From NCBI GenBank assembly GCA_025210345.1, contig JAOARX010000025.1, forward strand, positions 1 to 64,000: DNA of 64,000 nucleotides, in the 5' to 3' direction. This document shows, piece by piece, positions 25,679 to 38,434 of this stretch. This DNA is from Pelagimonas sp. (GTDB lineage Bacteria > Pseudomonadota > Alphaproteobacteria > Rhodobacterales > Rhodobacteraceae). How positions within the stretch are numbered: the first letter of the stretch is position 1; the number at the start of each line of letters is the position of its first letter. The notes under the pieces are model-generated. The model saw only the letters and a program-made list of their open reading frames with translations, did no database searches and had not been told where the DNA came from. Both the position numbers and the translations under genes were made by a program.

Positions 25679-27007
25679 ATGTCCGGTATTCCGCACGACC
25701 ATTACGAACCCAAGACCGGCATCGAGCAGTGGCTGCACAAGCGCCTGCCGATCGTTGGCCTTGCCTATGACACCCTGATGATCCCCACACCCAAGAACCT
25801 GAACTGGATGTGGATTTGGGGCATCATCCTGACCTTCTGCTTGGCGTTGCAGATTGTCACCGGCATCGTGCTGGTGATGCACTATACGCCGCATGTGGAC
25901 TACGCCTTTGCCTCGGTTGAGCACATCATGCGCGACGTGAACGGCGGCCATATGATCCGCTATTTCCACATGAACGGCGCGTCGCTGTTCTTTGTTGCGG
26001 TTTACGCGCACATCTTCCGTGGTCTCTACTACGGGTCCTACAAGGCCCCGCGTGAGATCACATGGATCATCGGCATGCTGATCTACCTGATGATGATGGG
26101 CACCGCCTTTATGGGTTACGTACTGCCCTGGGGTCAGATGTCCTTCTGGGGTGCGACCGTGATCACCGGCCTGTTTGGCGCGATCCCGTTCATCGGTGAG
26201 CCGATCCAGACCTGGCTGCTGGGTGGACCGGCGGTGGACAACGCCACGCTGAACCGCTTCTTCTCGCTGCACTATCTGCTGCCCTTCGTGATTGCCGGTC
26301 TCGTGGCTGTGCACATCTGGGCCTTCCACACCACGGGCAACAACAACCCGACCGGTGTCGAAGTTCGCCGTGACAGCAAAGAGAACGCCAAGAAAGACAC
26401 CGTTCCCTTCTGGCCCTACTACGTCATCAAAGACGTGTTTGCGCTGGCGATCATTCTGGCGGTCTTTATGGCGATTGTCGGCTTTATGCCCAACTATCTG
26501 GGTCACCCCGACAACTACATCGAAGCCAACCCACTGGCGACACCTGCACACATCGTTCCGGAATGGTACTTCTTGCCGTTCTACGCGATCCTGCGTGCCT
26601 TTACCGCGGACGTTTGGGTGGTTCAGCTGGCCTCCATCGTGACCGGCGGCATCATCGACGCCAAGTTCTTTGGTGTTCTGGCGATGTTCGGCGCGATCGC
26701 TGTTATGGCGCTGGCGCCGTGGCTGGACACGTCAAGCGTGCGTTCGGGCAAGTACCGTCCCCAATTCAAATGGTGGTTCTGGCTGCTGGTCATCGACTTC
26801 TTCGCGCTGATGTGGCTGGGTGCCATGCCCGCAGAAGAGCCCTATGCCAGCTTCTCGCTGATCGCTTCGGCATACTGGTTTGGCTACTTCCTGGTGCTGC
26901 TGCCGCTGCTGGGTGTGATCGAAAAGCCCCTGCCGCTGCCTGCAACCATCGAAGAAGACTTTGATGCGCATTACGGCAAATCTGACAAAGCCGGTTCGGC
27001 CGAGTAA
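25679..27007 (+). CDS. petB: Cytochrome b of the bc1 complex
   Basis: 442 residues, eight membrane helices expected. Visible family marks: the haem-ligand helix [17 protein letters not shown], the [14 protein letters not shown] segment at the Qo cd1 helix, the second haem-ligand region [16 protein letters not shown], and the PEWY Qo motif in [16 protein letters not shown]. It binds haems bL and bH and carries the Qo and Qi sites. GGAG precedes the ATG. It lies between petA and petC with gaps of 12 and 19 bp, forming the petABC (fbcFBC) operon. Confidence 0.98.
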   Translation: MSGIPHDHYEPKTGIEQWLHKRLPIVGLAYDTLMIPTPKNLNWMWIWGIILTFCLALQIVTGIVLVMHYTPHVDYAFASVEHIMRDVNGGHMIRYFHMNGASLFFVAVYAHIFRGLYYGSYKAPREITWIIGMLIYLMMMGTAFMGYVLPWGQMSFWGATVITGLFGAIPFIGEPIQTWLLGGPAVDNATLNRFFSLHYLLPFVIAGLVAVHIWAFHTTGNNNPTGVEVRRDSKENAKKDTVPFWPYYVIKDVFALAIILAVFMAIVGFMPNYLGHPDNYIEANPLATPAHIVPEWYFLPFYAILRAFTADVWVVQLASIVTGGIIDAKFFGVLAMFGAIAVMALAPWLDTSSVRSGKYRPQFKWWFWLLVIDFFALMWLGAMPAEEPYASFSLIASAYWFGYFLVLLPLLGVIEKPLPLPATIEEDFDAHYGKSDKAGSAE

Positions 27008-27026
27008 GTGAAAGGACAGAAATAAG

Positions 27027-27824
27027 ATGTTCAAGAAACTCACCCTCGCGGCCCTTTCGGCCCTGACCCTCTCGACCGGTGGCGCCTATGCCGCCGGTGG
27101 TGCAGGCCACATCGAAGACTTTGCCTTTTCTTTCGAAGGCCCCTTCGGCACCTTTGACCAGCACCAGCTTCAGCGCGGTCTTCAGATCTACACCGAGGTC
27201 TGCTCAAGCTGCCACGGCATGAAGTTCGTTCCCATCCGCACCCTTGCGGATGAGGGCGGCCCCCACTTCTCGGAAGACGAAGTGCGTGCCTATGCAGAGC
27301 AGAACTTTGAGACCTGGGATCCCGAGCTGAACGACGGCGACGGCGATTTCCGCCCCGCCAAGCCGGTTGATTTCTTCCCCGAAGGTGGTGACCCTGCGGC
27401 GCCTGACCTGTCGCTGATGGCCAAAGCCCGTGCGGGTTTCCACGGTCCCTACGGCACAGGCATCAGCCAGTTGGTGAACGGCATGGGGGGCGCGGAATAC
27501 ATCGCGTCGATCCTGACCGGCTATACCGGCAAGGAAAAAGAAGAAGCAGGCACCCTGTTCTACGAAAACACCGCCTTCCCCGGTGGCTGGATCGCCATGG
27601 CGCCCCCGCTGACCGGCGAAGATGTTGAGTACGCCGATGGTCACTCGAACGATCTGCACCACGAAGCGATGGACGTCTCGGCCTTCCTGATGTGGGCGGC
27701 GGAACCCAAGATGATGGACCGCCAGCGCGCGGGCTTTGTCGGCGTGTTCTTCCTGCTGGTGCTGTCGTCGCTGCTGTACTTGGTGAACAAACGCCTGTGG
27801 AAGCCGATCAAATACAAAGGCTAA
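27027..27824 (+). CDS. petC: Cytochrome c1
   Basis: 265 residues. Signal peptide cleaved near AYA (residue 22), covalent haem motif C59-S-S-C62-H63, and a C-terminal membrane anchor ([18 protein letters not shown]). The likely axial Met lies in GWIAMAPPL. It accepts electrons from the Rieske protein and reduces soluble or membrane cytochrome c. AAAGGACAG lies upstream. A strong terminator ends the operon. Confidence 0.98.
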   Translation: MFKKLTLAALSALTLSTGGAYAAGGAGHIEDFAFSFEGPFGTFDQHQLQRGLQIYTEVCSSCHGMKFVPIRTLADEGGPHFSEDEVRAYAEQNFETWDPELNDGDGDFRPAKPVDFFPEGGDPAAPDLSLMAKARAGFHGPYGTGISQLVNGMGGAEYIASILTGYTGKEKEEAGTLFYENTAFPGGWIAMAPPLTGEDVEYADGHSNDLHHEAMDVSAFLMWAAEPKMMDRQRAGFVGVFFLLVLSSLLYLVNKRLWKPIKYKG

Positions 27825-27844
27825 GGGCCCATCCCTGACATTTC

Positions 27845-27873
27845 AAAGCCCCGCTTTCACAGCGGGGCTTTTT
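27845..27873 (+). terminator. Terminator of petABC
   Basis: AAAGCCCCGCT (27845-27855), loop TTCAC, AGCGGGGCTTT (27861-27871), then further T residues. Perfect 11-bp stem. Confidence 0.93.
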
Positions 27874-27901
27874 CTTTGGCCATGCGCCTGATCAAAACCC
27901 C

Positions 27902-27930
27902 TTGAGACCATGGCCCCGGTGCCCTAGTCA
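27902..27930 (+). promoter_or_regulatory. Possible promoter of aroC
   Basis: TTGAGA (27902-27907), 17-bp spacer, TAGTCA (27925-27930), 20 bp before the aroC start. Reasonable -35, weak -10. Confidence 0.35.
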
Positions 27931-27950
27931 GTCAGTCAAAGGAGACCGCC

Positions 27951-29054
27951 ATGAGCATGAATACCTTCGGACATCTCTTCCGTGTCACCACCTGGGGTGA
28001 AAGCCACGGCCCCGCTTTGGGCGCGACCGTCGATGGCGTACCTCCGGGCATCGAGATCAACGAAGAGATGCTGCAACACTGGCTGGATCTGCGAAAGCCC
28101 GGGCAAAACAAATACACCACGCAGCGGCGTGAACCCGATGCGGTGCGCATTCTGTCGGGCGTGTTCGACGGCAAGACCACCGGCACCTCGGTGCAGTTGA
28201 TGATCGAAAATACGGATCAACGATCAAAGGATTATTCCGAGATCGCGCAGAAATTCCGCCCCGGTCACGCCGACATCACATACTACCAGAAATACGGGTT
28301 GCGGGACTATCGCGGGGGCGGTCGGTCTTCGGCACGCGAAACCGCAGCCCGCGTGGCAGCCGGAGGCATTGCGCGCGCGGCCCTTGACCAATTGCTCCCG
28401 GGGTTGAAAATCACCGGTTACATGGTTCAGATGGGACACCGCAAAGCAGACCCCACTGCCTATGACCTGTCGGAAGTGGCAAACAACCCCTTTTGGTGCC
28501 CGGACGCGGCGACCGCGAACGCCTGGGCCGATGATCTGGATGCCCTGCGCAAATCGGGCAACAGTGTCGGTGCCGTCATTGAAGTCACCGCCCAAGGTGC
28601 CCCCGCCGGGTTGGGGGCCCCGATCTATGGCAAGCTTGATACGGATCTGGCCGCCGCGATGATGAGCATTAACGCGGTTAAAGCCGTCGAAATCGGCGAA
28701 GGCATGGCCGCCGCCTGCCTGACTGGCACCGAAAACGCCGATGAAATTACCATGGGTCCAGACGGCCCTATCTACAGCTCGAACCACGCAGGTGGCATTC
28801 TGGGGGGTATTTCAACCGGTCAGGACATCGTGGTTCGCTTTGCGGTCAAACCAACGTCCAGCATTCTGAAATCGCGCAAAACCATCACCCTGGACGGCGA
28901 AAATACCGAGATCATTACCAAAGGACGTCACGATCCCTGCGTCGGAATTCGCGCGGTCCCCGTAGGCGAAGCGATGATGGCCTGTGTTCTTTTGGACCAC
29001 TACCTTTTGCATCGCGGACAGGTTGGCGGGGCCGGCGGCACGTTGGCGACCTAA
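27951..29054 (+). CDS. aroC: Chorismate synthase
   Basis: 367 residues. It converts EPSP to chorismate using reduced FMN, the last shikimate-pathway step. Signatures: [18 protein letters not shown] near the start, the Arg-rich segment [12 protein letters not shown], and [19 protein letters not shown] near residue 125. Length and motifs are normal. AAGGAGA lies 6-12 bp before ATG 27951; a second in-frame ATG is two codons downstream. It is a single gene between the petABC terminator and the convergent chemoreceptor gene. Confidence 0.98.
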   Translation: MSMNTFGHLFRVTTWGESHGPALGATVDGVPPGIEINEEMLQHWLDLRKPGQNKYTTQRREPDAVRILSGVFDGKTTGTSVQLMIENTDQRSKDYSEIAQKFRPGHADITYYQKYGLRDYRGGGRSSARETAARVAAGGIARAALDQLLPGLKITGYMVQMGHRKADPTAYDLSEVANNPFWCPDAATANAWADDLDALRKSGNSVGAVIEVTAQGAPAGLGAPIYGKLDTDLAAAMMSINAVKAVEIGEGMAAACLTGTENADEITMGPDGPIYSSNHAGGILGGISTGQDIVVRFAVKPTSSILKSRKTITLDGENTEIITKGRHDPCVGIRAVPVGEAMMACVLLDHYLLHRGQVGGAGGTLAT

Positions 29055-29060
29055 CCCCGC

Positions 29061-31232
29061 TTAGAAATCTTCCCATTTGTTCACGGCCTTGGCATCTTTG
29101 GGCTGATAGACCTCACTGTCTTCGATACGATCGATCTCGGACTGCCAATCGCCACCTTGGTCGGTTTGGCGCTGCTGTATAGGTGTGGGGGATGTTTGCT
29201 CTTGCTGCGCCTCCGGTTCTGGCTCCGACGAAGCGTCAGGAGCAATCGTCTGATCCTTCTTTGAGGGAACGGGCGATGTGTCGTCGTCCGATACGAATGC
29301 ACTGGCCAGGTTGAAAGTGTCATCCGACGGGATGTGCTGCTCTTCGGTGGCCGGTGTCACAGGCTCAGCAGTGGTGGTGACTGTTGGCTGTCGTTGCGGT
29401 GGTTCCGGCAAGTCCGCTTCGTCGAATAGCACGATTTCCCCATAGTTTGGAGGCGTTTCCACGGTCTGCACATCGTCAGACGGCCGGGTGTCTGCTTCGC
29501 CGAAACCGCGAAACTTTGACAGCAGATCGGTCAGTCGCATTGCCTCAGATGACAGCCCTTGGCTCGAATCCTTGGTCTGGCGCACCCCCAGGGTGTTTTC
29601 CTGCGTGACCTTTTCAAGCTCGCCAACGCCCACATTCACCTCTTGGACACTGTTGGCCTGTTCAACCGCATTTTCTGCAATGGCGGAAACCGCGTCCGAC
29701 ACCACATTCACGCTTTCAACGATATGTCCTAGTGTCTCGCTGGTTGCGGTGACAAGCTCTTGTCCTTCTTGGACTTGCTGCGTGCTGTTCAACACCAGAG
29801 TTTTGATTTCATTGGCGGATTCAGCGGCGCGCTGTGCCAGGCTCCGCACTTCTGATGCGACCACTGCGAAACCACGTCCGGTTTCCCCCGCGCGCGCGGC
29901 CTCGACGCCCGCGTTCAAAGACAACAGATTGGTCTGGAACGCAATATCATCAATCACGTCAATGATCTGAGTGATCTGATCCGACGATTTGGCAATTGAA
30001 CTCATGGCTTCCAGCGCGTCTTGCATCACGCCTCCACCCTCTTCTGCACGGCGGCGCCCTTCGACGACCAGTTCCTTGGCTTCTTGCGCCCGTGTCGCAG
30101 ACTGCTGGACCCGTTCGGAAAGCTCTTCGAGAGACGCGGCTGATTCCTCAAGCGTGGCCGCCTGGCTTTCCGCACGATGAGACATATCAGAGGACATCTC
30201 GGCCAGGCCGTTTGCGCTGCTTTCAACGGTGCGCGCGCTGTTCCTCAACTCGGAGACCATTTCATCCAGCGCAACGCATAGGTTGTTATAGTCCTGACAC
30301 AGCATCACGTACTCAGACCCAAGTTCTTGCCAATCATTCACCACCATGCGGTGGCTCAGATCACCAGATCGCAGATACCCCAAAGAGGCGCTGAAGGCTT
30401 GGAACAGGTCGATGCGCAGGTCATTTTCCCTTTGCGCCTGTCTTTGTTGCTCATCCGCGGTTCTCAGTTCATCGCGTAAACAGGCGAGGTTCCTCAGGAT
30501 CTGCCCCAGTTCGTCCTTGCGATCCGCGCCACATATTTTTGCGCTGAAATCCTTGTTTGCAAGCTGGGAAACGGTTTGGGCAGCGGCATCAATCGGCGAG
30601 ACCAGCGCACGACCGAAAAAATAGGTTGCGAACAGCGTAACCAGAATCACCATCCCGGAGACCGATAGAACAGCAATATTGGATTTGGAGATCGAATTTT
30701 GTGTACGCTCCAGCGAGGCCTCTAGTTCTTCTTGAGCATGCGCAATCAGTTGGCTCAAACGCTGGTTGGTGGCAAGAAACACGGGTTGCAGCAGGTTCCG
30801 AACACTATCGGTTTGCCCGAATAGCGCCTCGCTTTCGACCTCATCAAAATGGGGTTCCAAGGCCCGCAAAGACTCTGAAATCGCCTGCAATTCGTCGATC
30901 ATCGCCTGCGTGCCGCCATTTTGGTGCTGGCTGTTGACCAACAGGTTGATCGAGGCTTCGATCGCCTCGTGCCCTTCTTCCCAACGGGTCGTGAAGTTGG
31001 CCCAGCCTTCCTCTTTTCCCAGCGCGTATCCGAGGATCGCGCTTTCTGCCTCATCGATTTTTATCAGGATTTCGCGCAGCGAGGCCTCTTGGACAAACAG
31101 TTCACGATCTTGGCTCAGGTTGTTTTGCAACCGTGCCTTGATGGCCCATGACATCCCCGAAACGGTCACCAGCGCCACAACAAAGGCAGACGCCAGAAAG
31201 AATAGCTGGATACGGATTGAAAATCTGCTCAT
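29061..31232 (-). CDS. Methyl-accepting chemotaxis protein with C-terminal docking peptide
   Basis: 723 residues. TM1 at about 8-28, periplasmic helical sensor (29-184), TM2 at about 185-207, HAMP and a second helical linker, then the coiled-coil signalling domain with the hairpin tip [20 protein letters not shown] and [18 protein letters not shown]. The long acidic, Pro/Glu-rich tail (about the last 130 residues) ends in KWEDF, matching the xWxxF pentapeptide that tethers CheR and CheB in other receptors. ATG 31232 follows GCGAGGGAG. No che genes are adjacent, so it must act with an operon elsewhere. Ligand unknown. Confidence 0.93.
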   Translation of the reverse strand: MSRFSIRIQLFFLASAFVVALVTVSGMSWAIKARLQNNLSQDRELFVQEASLREILIKIDEAESAILGYALGKEEGWANFTTRWEEGHEAIEASINLLVNSQHQNGGTQAMIDELQAISESLRALEPHFDEVESEALFGQTDSVRNLLQPVFLATNQRLSQLIAHAQEELEASLERTQNSISKSNIAVLSVSGMVILVTLFATYFFGRALVSPIDAAAQTVSQLANKDFSAKICGADRKDELGQILRNLACLRDELRTADEQQRQAQRENDLRIDLFQAFSASLGYLRSGDLSHRMVVNDWQELGSEYVMLCQDYNNLCVALDEMVSELRNSARTVESSANGLAEMSSDMSHRAESQAATLEESAASLEELSERVQQSATRAQEAKELVVEGRRRAEEGGGVMQDALEAMSSIAKSSDQITQIIDVIDDIAFQTNLLSLNAGVEAARAGETGRGFAVVASEVRSLAQRAAESANEIKTLVLNSTQQVQEGQELVTATSETLGHIVESVNVVSDAVSAIAENAVEQANSVQEVNVGVGELEKVTQENTLGVRQTKDSSQGLSSEAMRLTDLLSKFRGFGEADTRPSDDVQTVETPPNYGEIVLFDEADLPEPPQRQPTVTTTAEPVTPATEEQHIPSDDTFNLASAFVSDDDTSPVPSKKDQTIAPDASSEPEPEAQQEQTSPTPIQQRQTDQGGDWQSEIDRIEDSEVYQPKDAKAVNKWEDF

Positions 31233-31349
31233 GGCTCCCTCGCAGGTCAACAGGCCCTTAGCCTGCAATCCGCCCAGCATCGCCTCTCGGACTTAAGAAA
31301 TAACTTCCTGGCCTGCCCGTTTTGGCACCATGAATAGATACAGTTTTAG

Positions 31350-32219
31350 TTAAACCCGCTCCAGGCGCGACCGCTGCACCACGAAAATCCCCCCGGTGAT
31401 GATGGCCACCCCGATGAGATCCAACAGGCCCAACCGCTCGGACAACAGCAAGGCCGCGATGGCCACACCAAAAAACGGGTTGAGGAAATGAAACGTCGCC
31501 GCCCTGACCGTACCGACCCGGTTCACAAGGTGGAACCAAACAAGGGTGGCCGCCAATCCGGGCACAACCGTGGTATAGGCAAACGCCACCAAAAGCGACG
31601 TGCTCCAGGTGACGTCAAATTCCTCAAGGCTGACAGCAAAGGGCCAGAGCGCGGCGCTTCCCACCAACATTTGCAGACCGACCACCATCAGAAAGTTCCC
31701 GCCCGATGTGGCCCCGCGCAGCGTCAGCGTCGCCACTGTCAGGGCCAGCACGCCGATGAAACACAGCAACACGCCCATAGGATCAGCCCCGCCCCCAAAG
31801 CGGCTGCCCATGATCAAGGTGACCCCGACAAAGCCCCCCATAAGACCCAGGATCGTCATCGCGCGCAGCTTTTCGCGGAAGATCAGCCACCCGGCAAGCG
31901 CGACCCAAAGCGGCATGGTCGAGGCAATAATCGCCGCAAGCGAGGCTTCGATCTTTTGCATGGCGACAAAATTCAACCCAAGGTACAGCGCATTCTGACA
32001 AATCCCGAAAATGATGGTCGCCCGCCATTGGCTTGGGCTTAGCCGCCAGCTTTGCCCCATCATCCGCGCAATCAGAACCGCCAGCAGGCCAGAGATCAAA
32101 AACCGCAGCGCCAATGCGCCCAAGGGCGGTGCATGCGCCACGATGATCCGCGCAGACGTAAAGGCCGACGACCACATAAGGGCAAACAACAGCCCCATCA
32201 CCAGCGCGCGTATATCCAT
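31350..32219 (-). CDS. EamA/DMT-superfamily transporter
   Basis: 289 residues with ten hydrophobic helices and two EamA halves (second half from about residue 145). The end of the first half shows ASTMPLWVALAGWLIFREKL, and the second ends in ATFHFLNPFFGVAIAALLLSE. Family members export amino acids or other metabolites; substrate unknown. ATG 32219 is preferred (GGGGAGAGA just upstream) over longer in-frame extensions that run into the ccrM terminator. Confidence 0.9.
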   Translation of the reverse strand: MDIRALVMGLLFALMWSSAFTSARIIVAHAPPLGALALRFLISGLLAVLIARMMGQSWRLSPSQWRATIIFGICQNALYLGLNFVAMQKIEASLAAIIASTMPLWVALAGWLIFREKLRAMTILGLMGGFVGVTLIMGSRFGGGADPMGVLLCFIGVLALTVATLTLRGATSGGNFLMVVGLQMLVGSAALWPFAVSLEEFDVTWSTSLLVAFAYTTVVPGLAATLVWFHLVNRVGTVRAATFHFLNPFFGVAIAALLLSERLGLLDLIGVAIITGGIFVVQRSRLERV

Positions 32220-32301
32220 GGCTCTCTCCCCGTTATCCAGCACAAGACCCGCTGCGCGCGCCCTTTGCAAGACCGTGTTTCCCCTGGGCAGAACCAAAAA
32301 G

Positions 32302-32324
32302 CCCCGCCTGACGAACAGGCGGGG
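32302..32324 (-). terminator. Terminator of ccrM
   Basis: On the minus strand CCCCGCCTG, loop TTCGT, CAGGCGGGG, then C and TTTTT. It lies between ccrM and the EamA gene and separates their transcripts. Confidence 0.88.
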
Positions 32325-32382
32325 TAGTCGAGCGCCCACGCGGTTGGCGGGGCACTGGCGGTGTTGGTGTTGTTCTTGAAAC

Positions 32383-33588
<1,206 letters not shown>

Positions 33589-33601
33589 AAAAGCTTACGA
33601 T

Positions 33602-34219
33602 TTAGCCTTGATACAAGATATTGTGGACCGGTTTGAACGAACACCTATGGTGTGGGGTTACACCGAATTTTTGCAGCGCGTCTTTGTGGCTTTTTGTCGG
33701 GTATCCGGCGTTGGTTTCCCACCCATATTCCGGGTGGTGTTGCGCCAATGCCTGCATGACATAATCTCGCCGTATTTTGGCCACAATTGAGGCCGCCGCA
33801 ATCGACGGTGAAACGCCATCTCCGCCGACAATCGACGTCGCGGGACAGGGCAGATTTGGCGGCAGGCGATTGCCGTCCACCAGCGCGTGATCCGGTTTGA
33901 CCGGCAGGGCCTCAAGCGCGCGGCGCATCGCGAGAAAGCTGGCCTGAAGAATGTTGATGTCGTCAATTTCCTGCACGCTGGCCTCGCCCAGGGCGAAATG
34001 CGCCCGTGCGCGCAGCTGTTCGTCCAAAACCGCACGGCGCTTGGCGCTGAGTTTCTTGCTGTCGTTCAGCCCCTCGGGGATGTCATCGGGGTCCAGGATC
34101 ACCGCACAGGCCACCACGGGGCCGGCAAGCGGTCCACGCCCCACCTCATCGACACCGGCCACCAGACGCGCGCCCCGGGACCACAGCGCCTGCTCCAGGC
34201 GCAGGGACAGACCGCTCAT
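33602..34219 (-). CDS. rnhB: Ribonuclease HII
   Basis: 205 residues. It cuts the RNA strand of RNA-DNA hybrids and single ribonucleotides in DNA. Catalytic acids are D24 and E25 (VAGVDEVGRGPLAGP) and D115 (ALVDGNRLP); the region SPSIAAASIVAKIRRD is also typical. The ATG overlaps the TGA of the upstream bactofilin-like gene (ATGA), so it is translationally coupled. ccrM follows 103 bp downstream with its own predicted promoter. Confidence 0.97.
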   Translation of the reverse strand: MSGLSLRLEQALWSRGARLVAGVDEVGRGPLAGPVVACAVILDPDDIPEGLNDSKKLSAKRRAVLDEQLRARAHFALGEASVQEIDDINILQASFLAMRRALEALPVKPDHALVDGNRLPPNLPCPATSIVGGDGVSPSIAAASIVAKIRRDYVMQALAQHHPEYGWETNAGYPTKSHKDALQKFGVTPHHRCSFKPVHNILYQG

Positions 34220-35394
34220 GTTTCCGAGAACAGGGCAGGTTCAAGCAAGCGCAGCACCAGCGCCCCAAGACCCAGCACCGTGACGAGGATCATCACGATC
34301 CATCCCGCCGCCGGGATCACCCCCAGCAGCAACACGGCCAAGGCCCCCGCCAGCGCCGCCAACACCCGGTTGGCCGGTGCGTCGGGCCTGCGTCCCGCAA
34401 AGCCAAGCAGAACCGCACCCAGAAGATAGGCTCCCATCAAATATCCGCCCAAGGCCGCCAGCACCAGCACCACCAGAATGACCGGGGTGATCACCATGCC
34501 CAACAGCGTCAACGCGCTGAGGATGACAGCCCCCAACAGCGCCGACAGCGCAATCGCCCCCCACAGCATGACCGCTCCGGGCGTGTCGCGGGCTTCGTCC
34601 AGCAGATCCCGCAGGAAACGAGGCAGGACAAAGGCCATCAGGCCAAGAACCAGCGACAAGATCACCCAGTTTTGTACAAACGCGGTCGGAAAGGCGGGCC
34701 ATTGAAACCCATCATCCCCCCGCTCGGCCGCTGCGCGGGCTTCCTGCTTGGCTTTGCGCTTGGCCGCTTCGCCGAACAGATCCGGCGCTTTGGGCGCATC
34801 GGTGCGGGGCAATCTTTGAATACGCTCTTGCGGGGCCACATGTGCGGGCACCACCAAGGTTCCGACCCGGGTTTCATACAGGGTCAGCAGGCCCTCGATC
34901 TGCGCATCCTCGCCAAAGTCCACCTCATTGGCCAGGATCGCGACGTCGCCGCTGATGGGCGCGTTGATCGACGCCAGTTCGGCAGAGATCAACACGGTCC
35001 CTTTGACCGGCGCCGCAACCGTGGTTTCAGATCCCCATGAGCGCAAATCCCCGGCCACCGGCGCGGTGACGCTCACCTGCTGGGCGACGACCGAGACATC
35101 CCCCAAAACCGGCGCGTCCACCGAAACCCTCTGCGCCAGCGCATAGAGGCTGCCCCCCAGATCCGCGTCCACATCGACCCAGCGGCCAACCACATGCGCA
35201 GAGCCGGTCACGGCCCGGCGCAGGCTGACACGCATGGCCGTCAGGAACACATCATCCAGCCCGTCGTCCTTGATCGTGACCGTCTGACCGCCACGATACA
35301 GATCGTTGCCAATGGCAAACCGCGACCCGCCTTCTTCGGCCGTGGCCGAGAAACAGCTGATCACCACGAGAATGGCTGCGAGGATATAGTGCAT
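34216..35394 (-). CDS. Exported/membrane protein with bactofilin-like repeats
   Basis: 392 residues. A signal peptide (cleavage near SATA, about residue 19) is followed by about five repeats of roughly 17 residues (about 75-165) of the type VSVDAPVLGDVSVVAQ, with a recurring APxxGD core. Such hexapeptide-like repeats form a beta-helix, as in bactofilins and polymer-forming proteins. After a charged linker (KRKAKQEARAAAERGDD) the C-terminal third has four or five membrane helices. No exact family name is certain. ATG 35394 is chosen for the signal peptide. It is coupled to rnhB by an ATGA overlap. Confidence 0.8.
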   Translation of the reverse strand: MHYILAAILVVISCFSATAEEGGSRFAIGNDLYRGGQTVTIKDDGLDDVFLTAMRVSLRRAVTGSAHVVGRWVDVDADLGGSLYALAQRVSVDAPVLGDVSVVAQQVSVTAPVAGDLRSWGSETTVAAPVKGTVLISAELASINAPISGDVAILANEVDFGEDAQIEGLLTLYETRVGTLVVPAHVAPQERIQRLPRTDAPKAPDLFGEAAKRKAKQEARAAAERGDDGFQWPAFPTAFVQNWVILSLVLGLMAFVLPRFLRDLLDEARDTPGAVMLWGAIALSALLGAVILSALTLLGMVITPVILVVLVLAALGGYLMGAYLLGAVLLGFAGRRPDAPANRVLAALAGALAVLLLGVIPAAGWIVMILVTVLGLGALVLRLLEPALFSET

Positions 35395-35538
35395 TGCGCC
35401 CACCGAATCTGCCCAATTGAGTGGGGGCAAGGTGTCAGGGGGCGTGCGTCTGGTCAAACACTGTGTGGGCCCCTGTGCGGCTTTTGGCCCAGAGAAACCC
35501 CTGAGAAAACTTATGGAAAATCCGCAAAAGCCTGCCTG

Positions 35539-35832
35539 TCAGACCATCGTTGATATCAGCGACAAGATCGCGACTTCGTCGCTGACCTCATGTTTTGCGG
35601 TCCACATGGCCAGACGTGCCAATTCTTCGGTCGACAGCTGAACAAGGATCGGGCGGGCATAGCCCGGAGCGACCTCGACCTCCCAGCCTGTGCCTGCGTC
35701 CATGGCCTGACGCAGGGTCTGACGCACCAGATAGGCCAACGGCAAATGCGCCGTCGATGTCTCGACAATACGCTTGCGCAACTCATCGGGCAGATGAAGC
35801 GAAATCGCTTTGCGTGCGTCGCGCCGGCTCAT
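35539..35832 (-). CDS. Small protein with ribbon-helix-helix-like N-terminus
   Basis: 97 residues. The first 40 residues (RKAISLHLPDELRKRIVE then LVRQTLRQAM) have the strand-helix-helix pattern of CopG/Arc DNA-binding proteins. The C-terminal half (WEVEVAPGYARPILVQLSTEELARLA) is unassigned. GGAGA lies 6 bp upstream of the ATG. No toxin gene is adjacent, so an antitoxin role is not supported; it could be a solitary regulator. Confidence 0.65.
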   Translation of the reverse strand: MSRRDARKAISLHLPDELRKRIVETSTAHLPLAYLVRQTLRQAMDAGTGWEVEVAPGYARPILVQLSTEELARLAMWTAKHEVSDEVAILSLISTMV

Positions 35833-36054
35833 GGCAGGTCTCCAAATCGTCTGAAGGTTGTAGGAACACTAAACAGCAAAACTTAAGAAAATGCACATGA
35901 CCTAAGGGGGTCGAGCACTATGAAAACAGTTTGTTTCCACTCTGGACACAAAGATACCAGCCGTATCTTTGAACGCAAAACGCAATCTGGGACATATCTG
36001 TGCCCATGCCGCTTCTGACCGCCCATCAGATCGGCGCGTGGCCCAGCAAAGACG

Positions 36055-36078
36055 AAAGGCGCCCATGCGGGCGCCTTT
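36055..36078 (-). terminator. Hairpin, probable distal groESL terminator
   Basis: AAAGGCGCCC (36055-36064), loop ATGC, GGGCGCCTTT (36069-36078). On the minus strand it ends in TTT followed by C. The stem is perfect and lies about 95 bp after groEL. Confidence 0.65.
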
Positions 36079-36109
36079 GCAGTGTATCACCTGCGGGGCT
36101 TTTCGTGAC

Positions 36110-36132
36110 AAAGGCGCCGCAGGGGCGCCTTT
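36110..36132 (-). terminator. Hairpin, probable proximal groESL terminator
   Basis: AAAGGCGCC (36110-36118), loop of 5, GGCGCCTTT (36124-36132), about 40 bp after groEL on the minus strand. It shares the AAAGGCGCC arm with the hairpin 32 bp further on; the two look like a tandem duplication. Confidence 0.65.
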
Positions 36133-36172
36133 GCACTGCCTGTGCAGACAGAATTCCCAAAAGGAATTCGAC

Positions 36173-37834
<1,662 letters not shown>

Positions 37835-37862
37835 TCAGTAGTATCAGAAAAGCGAGGTGGCC

Positions 37863-38150
37863 TTAGGCGATGATGCCCAAGATGTCGCTTTCTTTCATGA
37901 TCAACAGCTCTTCGCCGTCGACGGTAACCTCGGTGCCCGACCATTTGCCGAACAGAACCTTGTCGCCTTCCGAAACGGCCATCGGGATCAGCTCGCCGCT
38001 GTCCTTGCGTGCGCCTTCGCCACATGCGACCACTACGGCCTCAGCGGGCTTTTCTTTCGCGCTTTCGGGGATGATCAGACCACCGGCGGTCTTTTCGTCG
38101 CTCTCTACGCGGCGTACCAGCACGCGGTCATGAAGCGGTTTGAATGCCAT
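37863..38150 (-). CDS. groES: Co-chaperonin GroES
   Basis: 95 residues. [20 protein letters not shown] opens the protein, [13 protein letters not shown] is the mobile loop that binds GroEL, and [21 protein letters not shown] closes the fold. ATG 38150 is chosen because CTAGGAGC lies just upstream and family members begin MAFKPLHDR or similar. First gene of the groESL operon, with a CIRCE element and promoter 65-130 bp upstream. Confidence 0.99.
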   Translation of the reverse strand: MAFKPLHDRVLVRRVESDEKTAGGLIIPESAKEKPAEAVVVACGEGARKDSGELIPMAVSEGDKVLFGKWSGTEVTVDGEELLIMKESDILGIIA

Positions 38151-38214
38151 CTTTGCAGCTCCTAGCTCAAAGTGTTTGTCCTTGGGCCCCAACCGCTGTC
38201 TGCGATCCGGGCCG

Positions 38215-38241
38215 TTATCACTCACAGTTGATGAGTGCTAA
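38215..38241. promoter_or_regulatory. CIRCE operator (HrcA site) of groESL
   Basis: TTATCACTC (38215-38223), 9-bp spacer, GAGTGCTAA (38233-38241). It differs from the consensus TTAGCACTC-N9-GAGTGCTAA at one base. It overlaps the predicted transcription start, as expected for HrcA repression. Confidence 0.95.
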
Positions 38242-38249
38242 CGGCGAAA

Positions 38250-38278
38250 TAGTTAGGCACGCGATTTGCAGGAGTCAA
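38250..38278 (-). promoter_or_regulatory. groESL promoter
   Basis: On the minus strand TTGACT (38278-38273), a 17-bp spacer, TAACTA (38255-38250). This is a good housekeeping-sigma promoter, and its predicted start falls at the CIRCE element. Confidence 0.75.
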
Positions 38279-38434
38279 CCGCGCGATTTGAGAAAATCCG
38301 AACTTCCTGTTCGTGCGGTCCCCCGGTCCCAAGCCTAGCCCTAAGCCTGCTTATGTTTAGGGGCCTTTGACTATTGCCTCTTAGGGCCAGATCAATAGGG
38401 TTGCCCGCATGGAAATCTGATTTGATGGTTGATT

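Larger units (their letters stand above)
35833..36172. other. Intergenic region with two near-identical hairpins after groEL
   Basis: 340 bp without a convincing gene. Near the groEL end it holds two similar perfect hairpins, 36055-36078 and 36110-36132. The remainder (35833-36050) shows nothing I can name; it must contain the promoter of the small ribbon-helix-helix gene. Confidence 0.55.

Noticed and set aside
35539..35832. Toxin-antitoxin reading of the ribbon-helix-helix gene
   Set aside because: No small partner gene overlaps or adjoins it.
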